64,000 bases of DNA, taken from the NCBI RefSeq assembly GCF_008806595.1, contig NZ_VZRB01000021.1:62001-126000 (forward strand), given 5' to 3'. The position numbers were made by a program, and so were the translations under genes. The notes below the pieces were generated by a model. The model had not been told where the DNA came from. It saw only the letters and a list, made by a program, of their open reading frames with translations, and did no database searches. Shown one piece after another: positions 57,644 to 64,000 of this stretch. Origin of the DNA: Streptomyces luteolifulvus. Its GTDB lineage: Bacteria > Actinomycetota > Actinomycetes > Streptomycetales > Streptomycetaceae. How positions within the stretch are numbered: the stretch's first letter is position 1; each line of letters begins with the position of its first letter.

Positions 57644-58564
57644 TCACTTGACCGAGCCGGCCATCACCCCCTGTACGAAGTGCCGCTGGAAGGCGAAGAA
57701 CACGATCAGCGGGACGACGAGGGAGAGGAACGCGCCGGAGGAGATCACATCGATGTTGCTGCCGAACTGGCGCATCTGCGACTGGAGCGCGACCGTGAGC
57801 GGCTGCGAGCCGCTGTCGGAGAAGATGAGCGCCACCAGCATGTCGTTCCAGACCCAGAGGAACTGGAAGATGCTGAGCGAGGCGATGGCCGGCATCCCGA
57901 GGGGCAGGACCAGCCGACGGAAGATCCGCCATTCGCCGCAGCCGTCCATGCGCGCTGCCTCCAGCATTTCGCGCGGGATCTCGGCGAAGTAGTTGCGCAG
58001 CAGGAACACCGCGAAGGGCAGTCCGTAGGCGACGTGGAAGAGGACGACGCCGGGGATCGTGCCGAACAGGCCCAGCACGCCGAACAGTTTCGCGATCGGG
58101 ATCAGTCCGATCTGCACCGGCACCACCAGAAGGCCGACCACGACCAGGAACAGCCAGTCCCGGCCCGGGAATTCGAGCCAGGCGAAGGCGTATCCCGCGA
58201 GGGCGGCGATCAGCACGATCGCCACGGTGGTGGGCACCGTGATGAGGACCGTGTTCCAGAAGGACTCGAGCATCCCGTCGTTGTTCAGCAGGGCGCTGTA
58301 GTTGTCGAAGGTCAGCTGTGACGGCTCGGTCAGCGCCTTCCACCAGCCGGTGGTGGAACTGAGTTCCCGCGGCCGGAGCGAGGACAGGAGCAGGCCGAGC
58401 GTCGGTGTCAGCCACAGCAGTGCCACGGCGACCAGGACGACCCGGACCAGTCCGCCCCGCGTCAGGGCGACCAGCCGTGAGGCAAGTCGGCGGCGCGGCG
58501 CGGTGGTGGGAGCCGACGGCGGCAAGGGGAGGGCGGTCCGTTCGCCGGCCTGTGTGGTCGTCAT
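57644..58564 (-). CDS. Alpha-glucoside ABC transporter permease, MalG/AglG type
   Basis: A 306-residue permease with six membrane helices and the ATPase-docking EAA loop EAARMDGCGEWRIFRRLVLP. It ends with the typical FQRHFVQGVMAGSVK. The ATG overlaps the stop of the MalF-type gene. It is the last gene of the operon; the ATPase (MsiK type) must come from elsewhere. Assignment to alpha-glucosides rests on the GH13 enzyme in the operon. Confidence 0.9.
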   Translation of the reverse strand: MTTTQAGERTALPLPPSAPTTAPRRRLASRLVALTRGGLVRVVLVAVALLWLTPTLGLLLSSLRPRELSSTTGWWKALTEPSQLTFDNYSALLNNDGMLESFWNTVLITVPTTVAIVLIAALAGYAFAWLEFPGRDWLFLVVVGLLVVPVQIGLIPIAKLFGVLGLFGTIPGVVLFHVAYGLPFAVFLLRNYFAEIPREMLEAARMDGCGEWRIFRRLVLPLGMPAIASLSIFQFLWVWNDMLVALIFSDSGSQPLTVALQSQMRQFGSNIDVISSGAFLSLVVPLIVFFAFQRHFVQGVMAGSVK

Positions 58565-59928
58565 GGCTTGCTCCTGCGGAAGCGTCGGATGTTGAAGGCC
58601 ATCGCCGGGACGACGAGGAGCAGCAGCAGTACGCCGACTGCGCTGCCCAGTCCCTGGTCGGTGCCGCCGCCGAAGGACACCAGCCACATCTGCATGGCCA
58701 GCACGTTGGCTTCCTCCTGGACCGGCCCCGGGGCGATGACGTAGACGAGGTCGAAGACCTTCATCACGTTGATCACGAGTGTCACGAAGACGACACCCAG
58801 CACCGGGGCCAGCAGGGGGACGGTGATGCGCCGGAAGATGACCCACTCGCTCGCGCCGTCCACGCGGGCCGCTTCCATGACGTCCCTGGGCAGGGTGGCG
58901 AGCCCGGCACCGATCAGCACCATGGCGAAGCCGGCCCAGATCCAGAGGTAGGCCGCCATGATCGCCGGGGTGACCAGGCTCGGGCCCAGCCAGTCGACGC
59001 CGTTGAACGGCTCGGCGAAGTTCTTCTCGGGCAACCGGACGGTGTACGACCCGTCGTCCATGCCGGAGAACGTGAAGGATCCGTCGTCCGCCGTGGTGGT
59101 GGTGCCGACGGCCTTGCCGTCGCGGACCAGTTCCACCGTCATGCCGGGCAGTCCCCGTTCGCCGGTGTCGATGACGCCGGACGTGCCGCCCCCACCGGGG
59201 GTGAAGTCGAGGTAGACGGCACCGGTGAGCGCGTCCGGCTGCCCGGTGGGCTGGTGAGCGGGCTTGGCGGCGGCCGGGAGGGCCTTGGGGAGAACGCCGA
59301 CCAGGCCCAGTTCGACAGGCTTCCCCGGGCTCACGTTCGCTGCCGCGTACGAGCCGTCCTTCTCCTCCTTCAGTGTCTCTTCGTCACGGGGATGGGCCCC
59401 GGGGTAGGACGAGGAGGGGGCGAAGGCGTCATGGACGGTGACCACGGCCGCGTTGAGCGCGCCCCGCTCCGGGTCCTGCTCGTACACCAGGCGGAAGGTG
59501 ATGCCCGCGGCCAGGAAGGAGATCGCCATCGGCATGAAGATGACCATCTTGAACGCGGAAGCCCACTTCAGCCGTTCGGTCAGCACCGCCAGGATCAGCC
59601 CTATGCCGGTGACCAGAGCCGGGGCGACGAGCACCCAGACGGCGTTGTTGCGCAGCGCGGTGCGGGTGGCCGGATCCCGGAGCATCTCCGTGTAGTTGTC
59701 GGCCCCCACGAACCGGTCGCCGGAGGCGTCGAAGAAGCTGCGGACGATCGAGTAGCCGATCGGATACACCACGAGCGCGCCGAGGATCAGCAGGGCGGGG
59801 AACAGGAACAGCAGGGCGAATCGGCGCTGCCGTTTCTTCGCCCCCCTGCTCCCGGGGTCGGGTGCCGCTGCCCGGCGGCGGGTGCCGCCCGCGAGAGCGG
59901 GCGGCACCTGGTGAGTGTTGCTCGACAT
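58561..59928 (-). CDS. ABC transporter permease, MalF/AglF type, with inserted beta-sandwich domain
   Basis: A 455-residue permease, about 150 residues longer than the usual 300. Membrane helices flank a large external loop (about residues 155-310). In it, GERGLPGMTVELVRDGKAVG and TTTADDGSFTFSGMDDGSY are typical of a CnaB/SdrD-like or carboxypeptidase-regulatory beta-sandwich. The EAA loop EAARVDGASEWVIFRRITVP is intact. E. coli MalF also has a big external P2 loop that touches the binding protein, so a similar docking role is likely, though with an unrelated fold. Confidence 0.87.
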   Translation of the reverse strand: MSSNTHQVPPALAGGTRRRAAAPDPGSRGAKKRQRRFALLFLFPALLILGALVVYPIGYSIVRSFFDASGDRFVGADNYTEMLRDPATRTALRNNAVWVLVAPALVTGIGLILAVLTERLKWASAFKMVIFMPMAISFLAAGITFRLVYEQDPERGALNAAVVTVHDAFAPSSSYPGAHPRDEETLKEEKDGSYAAANVSPGKPVELGLVGVLPKALPAAAKPAHQPTGQPDALTGAVYLDFTPGGGGTSGVIDTGERGLPGMTVELVRDGKAVGTTTTADDGSFTFSGMDDGSYTVRLPEKNFAEPFNGVDWLGPSLVTPAIMAAYLWIWAGFAMVLIGAGLATLPRDVMEAARVDGASEWVIFRRITVPLLAPVLGVVFVTLVINVMKVFDLVYVIAPGPVQEEANVLAMQMWLVSFGGGTDQGLGSAVGVLLLLLVVPAMAFNIRRFRRSKP

Positions 59929-59938
59929 CCTGCCGGCC

Positions 59939-61264
59939 TCAGTCCTTGTAGGCGGCGGCCGCTGCGGCTTCGAGCTTCTTCGCGGTGCCCTTCACATCGC
60001 CGGGCGAGCGCAGGAAGTCCTGGAGGATCTTCCACTCGCCGTTGTTCGAGGGACCGCCGAAGGCAGCGGGAGCCTGGTCGGACATGTCGAACCGGGCGGT
60101 GTCCCCGGCCTTGATCAGGGAGGCCCCGAGGTCACGGCTGATGTCGTCGGGGTAGGCGGAGCTCGGCACGGCCTTGTTCGGCGAGAGGAACCCGCCCCCT
60201 CCGGCCCAGATCGTCCCGGCTTCCTCGGAGGCCAGGAACTCGACGAGCTTCATGGCCGCTGCCGGGTTCTTCGCCTTCTTGAAGACGACGGCGGCGTCAC
60301 CACCTCCGACGAACGGCGCCTTGCCCCCGTCCACGGCCGGGAAGGGGAAGAGCTTGGCGTCCTCGCCGACCGTCTTCTTCAGCGTGCCCTTGATCTCGGC
60401 ACCGACGAAGTCACCCTCGTAGACCATGCCCGCCTTGGGCTTGTCACCGAAGACGTCGGCCACGGATCCCGGGTACGGGGTGCCCAGGGCGCCCTTGGCG
60501 CCGCCGGCGATCAGGCCGTCCTCCTCGAACAGCTTCCCGAGGCTGGTGAGCGCCTTGACCACCGTGGGGTCGGTCCACTTGATCTCGTGCTTGGCCAGCT
60601 TGTCGTAGTTCTCGGCGCCCGCCTGGGAGAGGTAGATGTTCTCGAACCAGTCCGTGAGCGTCCAGCCGTCCTGCCCCGCGACCGAGAAGCCGGCGAGACC
60701 CGAGTCGGAGATGGCCTGGCCGGCCTTCAGCATGTCCTCGTACGTGGTGGGCGGCTCCACGCCCGCGTCGGCGAAGGCCTGCGGGCTGTACCAGACGGTC
60801 GACTTGTCGTTCACCTTGACGTAGAGGCCGTAGTACGTGCCGTCGACGGTGCCGTACTTCTTCCACACCGGGGCGTAGTTGGCGTCGACCGCGTCGCTCA
60901 CGTTCTTCGACAGGGGCTGGAGCCAGCCCTTCTGCGCGAACTCCTGCACCACGCCGACCTGCGGAGCCATGCCGACGTCCGGCGGGTTGCCGCCCTCGGC
61001 CTTGGCGCCCACCACGGTGGGGAACTTGTCTCCGGTGGAGGTGTACTCGACCTTGGCGCCGGTCTTGTCGCTGAAGGCCTTCAGAACCTTGCGGAAGTTG
61101 GCCTCTTCGGCGCCGGTCCACACGGCCGCGACCGTGACGGTCTGGCCCTTGAGCTCCTGTGCTCCGTCGGAGGAGCCGGACTTCTTGCCGTCATCGCCGC
61201 CACAGCCGGTCGCTGTCACTACGAGAGCTGCCGTCATGACGGCTGCGGCCAGGGTGCGCTTCAT
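59939..61264 (-). CDS. Alpha-glucoside ABC transporter solute-binding lipoprotein
   Basis: A 441-residue family 1 binding protein. The signal peptide ends in the lipobox TATGC with Cys21, so it is membrane-anchored. The mature part has TGAKVEYTSTGDKFPTVVG, GGNPPDVGMAPQVGVVQEFA and VWYSPQAFADAGVEPPTTYE, as in AglE-like proteins. It is encoded directly before the two permeases (10-base gap) and 98 bases after the glucosidase gene. Confidence 0.9.
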   Translation of the reverse strand: MKRTLAAAVMTAALVVTATGCGGDDGKKSGSSDGAQELKGQTVTVAAVWTGAEEANFRKVLKAFSDKTGAKVEYTSTGDKFPTVVGAKAEGGNPPDVGMAPQVGVVQEFAQKGWLQPLSKNVSDAVDANYAPVWKKYGTVDGTYYGLYVKVNDKSTVWYSPQAFADAGVEPPTTYEDMLKAGQAISDSGLAGFSVAGQDGWTLTDWFENIYLSQAGAENYDKLAKHEIKWTDPTVVKALTSLGKLFEEDGLIAGGAKGALGTPYPGSVADVFGDKPKAGMVYEGDFVGAEIKGTLKKTVGEDAKLFPFPAVDGGKAPFVGGGDAAVVFKKAKNPAAAMKLVEFLASEEAGTIWAGGGGFLSPNKAVPSSAYPDDISRDLGASLIKAGDTARFDMSDQAPAAFGGPSNNGEWKILQDFLRSPGDVKGTAKKLEAAAAAAYKD

Positions 61265-61362
61265 TGCGTTCTCCTTGTGTGCGTGGACCCATGAGTCGGT
61301 GGGAGGGAACGGGGGTTGATCCGGCGGCCGGTGAAGGCCCGGGAGTGGGGAGTCGGCGGACA

Positions 61363-63000
61363 TCACAGGTCGCCGAGCCACCAGGCGGCCGTGGAGCCGG
61401 GCAGTACTCCTGCCAGGCAGGGGCCGCTGGACAGCAGGGGGGTTCCGGACACCGGCGCCGGGGTGGGCGCCGTACCGAAGTTGACGGCGCAGACGAAGCC
61501 GTCGCCGCGGGCGAAGGCGAGGACGCCCGGTGGGGTGTCCAGCCAGCGCAGCGTGCCCTCGCCCAGCTGGGGCAGAGCGGCGCGCAGTTGGAGACCGTCG
61601 CGGTAGAGGTGCCAGAACGAGCGGGTGTCGGCGAGGGCGCGGTCGGTGGCGTACTCGGCGAAGTACTCCGGCTGCGGCAGCCACGGCTTGGCACCCTCGG
61701 CACCGGAGGTGAAGCCGAACGGGGAGGCCTGACCCGACCACGGCAGCGGCACCCGGCAGCCGTCACGGATACGGGCCCGGCTGCCGGTGCGGCGGAAGAT
61801 CGGGTCGGTGAGCACGTCGTCCGGCAGATCGACGACCTCGGGCAGACCCAGTTCCTCGCCCTGATAGATGTACGCGGCTCCGGGCAGCGCCAGCATCAGC
61901 AGGGCCGCGGCGCGGGCGCGGGCAGCGCCCAGTCCGCTGCCCTCGGTGGCCGGTTCGCCGTAGCGGGTGACGGTGCGGACCTGGTCGTGGTTGTTGAGGA
62001 CCCAGGTGACCGTCGAGCCCGTGCCGGCTATGTCCTGCATGGCCTCGGTGACGACCTTGCGGAAGGCGTCGGCGCTCCAGGGGGCGCTCAGCAGGTCGAA
62101 GAAGAAGGCCTGGTGGAGTTCGTCCGAGCGGACGTACTGGGCGTGTTCGCGGGCCGTCGGGACCGAGACCTCGCCGACCAGGAGCCGCTCGCGGCCGTCG
62201 CGCGCCGTGTACTCCTCGCACAGCGCCCGCCACTGCCGCCAGACGTCGTGCACCTCGGGCTGGTTCCAGGCGAGCGGGTTGACCGAGTCGCGGGTGCGGG
62301 CGTCGGCCTCGGGGTCCGGGGAGTCGGGCAGGTCCGGGTGCTTGAAGAGGCCGGCGGCGACGTCGATGCGGAAGCCGTCGGCGCCCCGGTCGAGCCAGAA
62401 GCGCAGGGTCCGGTCGAACTCGGCGGCCACTTCGGGGTTGCGCCAGTTCCAGTCGGGCTGTTCCGGCGTGAACATGTGCAGGTACCACTGGCCGGGGGTG
62501 CCGTCCGCCTCGGTGACGCGGGTCCAGGCCGGGCCGCCGAACATGGCGTGCCAGTTGTTGGGCGGTTCGGCGCCGTCCGGGCCGCGGCCGTCGGCGAAGT
62601 GGAAGCGGGCACGGGCCTCGCTGCCGGGGGCGGAGGCGAGCGCCTCGTGGAACCACGGGTGCTCCACGGAGCAGTGGTTGGGGACGATGTCCAGGAGCAC
62701 CTTGATGCCGAGCCGGCGGGCGGCCGCCACCAGCAGGTCGAACTCGGCGAGGTCGCCGAAGACCGGGTCGACGTCGCAGTAGTCGGCGACGTCGTAGCCG
62801 TGGTCGTGCTGCGGGGACGGGTAGAAGGGGCTGAGCCAGATCCCGTCGACGCCGAGCTTCTTGAGATACGGCAGTCCGGCCCGGACCCCGGCGAGATCGC
62901 CGATGCCGTCGCCGGTGCTGTCCAGGAAGCTGCGGACGTACACCTGGTAGATCACTGCGTCGCGCCACCAGCGGCGCGCCGTGAGGGTCTTGTCGATCAC
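61363..63000 (-). CDS. aglA: Alpha-glucosidase, glycoside hydrolase family 13
   Basis: A 545-residue cytoplasmic enzyme (no signal peptide) that would hydrolyse imported alpha-glucosides such as maltose, sucrose isomers or trehalose-like sugars. GH13 motifs: LLDIVPNHCS (region I), GFRIDVAAGLF with the nucleophile Asp (II), LLVGEVS with the acid/base Glu (III) and VLNNHDQVR with the stabilising Asp (IV). The start is GTG 63000 and the first conserved stretch is WWRDAVIYQVYVRSFLDSTG. It is first in the operon, before the transporter genes. Confidence 0.9.
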   Translation of the reverse strand: MIDKTLTARRWWRDAVIYQVYVRSFLDSTGDGIGDLAGVRAGLPYLKKLGVDGIWLSPFYPSPQHDHGYDVADYCDVDPVFGDLAEFDLLVAAARRLGIKVLLDIVPNHCSVEHPWFHEALASAPGSEARARFHFADGRGPDGAEPPNNWHAMFGGPAWTRVTEADGTPGQWYLHMFTPEQPDWNWRNPEVAAEFDRTLRFWLDRGADGFRIDVAAGLFKHPDLPDSPDPEADARTRDSVNPLAWNQPEVHDVWRQWRALCEEYTARDGRERLLVGEVSVPTAREHAQYVRSDELHQAFFFDLLSAPWSADAFRKVVTEAMQDIAGTGSTVTWVLNNHDQVRTVTRYGEPATEGSGLGAARARAAALLMLALPGAAYIYQGEELGLPEVVDLPDDVLTDPIFRRTGSRARIRDGCRVPLPWSGQASPFGFTSGAEGAKPWLPQPEYFAEYATDRALADTRSFWHLYRDGLQLRAALPQLGEGTLRWLDTPPGVLAFARGDGFVCAVNFGTAPTPAPVSGTPLLSSGPCLAGVLPGSTAAWWLGDL

Positions 63001-63031
63001 CCCGTGGGCCTGTCTGTGCGAGCTGACGGTT

Positions 63032-63070
63032 ATGCATGCATGTTAAGTAGGCGTGTCAGGAGGGTGTCAA
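63032..63070 (-). promoter_or_regulatory. Promoter of the alpha-glucoside operon with palindrome at the start point
   Basis: On the minus strand, TTGACA (63070-63065), an 18-base spacer and TTAACA (63046-63041). The perfect palindrome ATGCATGCAT (63032-63041) sits at the predicted start point and could be a repressor site. The leader to GTG 63000 is about 35 bases. Confidence 0.55.
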
Positions 63071-63151
63071 TGAACAGGCAGAAGATACTGGGCAGTCGGC
63101 CCTCTAAATCCGGACACATCAGGGCAAAGCCAACGCAAGAGAGACCTTGGC

Positions 63152-63168
63152 GTTACCTAACATGTAAC
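63152..63168. promoter_or_regulatory. Inverted repeat GTTAC-N7-GTAAC
   Basis: 5-bp perfect arms between the end of the upstream binding-protein gene and the aglA promoter. It could be a distal operator; no function is shown. Confidence 0.35.
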
Positions 63169-63188
63169 TAGGAGGTCGGCGACTGGCT

Positions 63189-64000
63189 CTAACGGCCGGG
63201 AATGGCCGCGAGCTCCCGCGCCAGTCGTCGCACCGCGGCCTCGGGCGTCTCGCGCCCGGTCATCGCGTCGTGCACGACCGCCTGCACCACCAGGCTGACC
63301 TGGTCGTAGCGCGGGCTCTTGGGGCGCGGCGCGGCGGCGAGCACGCTCGCGCGCAGGGTCGTCAGGTACGGGAACGCCCGCACCAGTTCCGGATCTTCGT
63401 AGAGGGCGGCCCGTACGGGCGGCAGCGCGCCGCGTGTGAGGACCTGGCGCTGCACCGGCGCACTGGTGAGGTACGCGATCAGCCGCGCCGCCGAGTCGGG
63501 GTGCCGTGCGTGGGTGCTGACGGCCAGATTGGAGCCGCCGAGGACGCTGGTGCCGGGCCCGTCCGGCCCCGGCAACGGTACGGCGCCGACCTTCCCGGCG
63601 ACCGGGGAGCCCTTCGCCGACGCGCCGACGTACGCGTAGGGCCAGTTGCGCAGGAAGAGCAGCCGGCCGTCCTGGAAGGCCTGCTTGGACTCCTCCTCCT
63701 TGTAGGTCAGCGCCTCCTCGGGTATCCAGCCCTCGCGCACGCCCCGGGCGAGGAACCCGATGCCCTCGCGGGCCGCTCCCGAGTTCACGGTGACGCGGTC
63801 GCCCTCGTCGCCGAGGATCGTGCCGCCCGCCGAGTAGACGGCCTCGGCCGCGTTGACGGTCAGGCCCTCGTAGGGCAGGAACTGGCCCGCGTAGCCGTCG
63901 AGGCCGTACTTCGGGGCGATGGTCCTCGCGTCCCGCTCCAGCTCGGCCCAGGTGCGCGGCGGCGGCACGCCCTCCTTGGCGAGGACGTCCTTGCGGTACA
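63189..64000 (-). CDS. ABC transporter solute-binding protein, C-terminal part
   Basis: The gene runs off the right edge; its start lies beyond 64000. The visible 270 residues match the second half of a family 1 sugar-binding protein (PPPRTWAELERDARTIAPKY, FQDGRLLFLRNWPYAYVGAS, GGSNLAVSTHARHPDSAARL, PPVRAALYEDPEL). This sequence type is seen with trehalose/maltose-like (ThuE) importers. The stop is TAG 63191-63189. It belongs to a separate transporter upstream of aglA; since no permease follows, its permeases may lie upstream or the downstream operon may serve it. Confidence 0.85.
   Translation of the reverse strand, partial: YRKDVLAKEGVPPPRTWAELERDARTIAPKYGLDGYAGQFLPYEGLTVNAAEAVYSAGGTILGDEGDRVTVNSGAAREGIGFLARGVREGWIPEEALTYKEEESKQAFQDGRLLFLRNWPYAYVGASAKGSPVAGKVGAVPLPGPDGPGTSVLGGSNLAVSTHARHPDSAARLIAYLTSAPVQRQVLTRGALPPVRAALYEDPELVRAFPYLTTLRASVLAAAPRPKSPRYDQVSLVVQAVVHDAMTGRETPEAAVRRLARELAAIPGR

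Overview
The window is about 64 kb of a very GC-rich actinobacterial chromosome, almost certainly Streptomyces. The evidence is the strong third-position G/C bias, frequent GTG/TTG starts, ATGA/GTGA gene overlaps, sugar ABC transporters without their own ATPase, SigE-type ECF sigma factors, OpcA, TROVE and TerD proteins, and the order sufR-B-D-Rieske-C-S-U-T / ctaA / ctaB / tkt-tal-zwf-opcA-pgl, a conserved block of Streptomyces core chromosomes. No insertion sequence, prophage, CRISPR array, rRNA or ordinary tRNA gene was seen.

Layout. 0-5.3 kb: the end of an IclR regulator, a GNAT acetyltransferase, a membrane protein with a NarL-type two-component system, and a class B penicillin-binding protein. 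5.5-9.7 kb: a secreted HAD phosphatase, a TIGR03086-type protein, a frameshifted DUF6010 gene, and a divergent pair (kdgD / uronate dehydrogenase) pointing to oxidative uronate breakdown. 10-15 kb: a DeoR-regulated polyol uptake and dehydrogenase operon. 15-18.7 kb: a TerD-family protein and a GntR-acdS (ACC deaminase) operon. 18.7-22.4 kb: a Ro60-like TROVE gene with two structured RNAs upstream, one of them carrying a circularly permuted tRNA fold (a bacterial Y RNA), then a Tat-exported PhoX phosphatase behind a PHO box. 22.4-31.4 kb: accessory genes, including a trypsin-like peptidase next to a stand-alone copy of its N-terminal domain, a secreted nuclease, an ArsR/AHSA1 pair, DUF3618/holin-like membrane proteins and a small-protein operon. 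31.5-38.3 kb: a DapA paralogue, an ECF sigma factor with a membrane beta-propeller partner, a secreted small protein, dapD, and a TetR/SMR efflux pair.

38.4-57.6 kb is core metabolism. The suf operon builds iron-sulfur clusters under its own Fe-S-sensing repressor SufR. An ABC-2 exporter and heme A/heme O synthases (ctaA, ctaB) follow. The pentose-phosphate operon tkt-tal-zwf-opcA-pgl supplies NADPH and sugar phosphates. 57.6-64 kb on the minus strand holds an alpha-glucoside system in the order GH13 glucosidase, binding protein, two permeases, downstream of the tail of another solute-binding protein.

The most interesting locus is the Ro60/Y-RNA region at 18.7-20.7 kb. The class is known in bacteria, but the tandem arrangement, the complete permuted tRNA fold and the hairpin over the rsr ribosome-binding site are specific observations. 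Other notable signals are a 14-bp motif shared by two secreted phosphate-ester hydrolase genes, an apparent repeat-derived insertion in the SufD N-terminus, and several well-formed operator palindromes.
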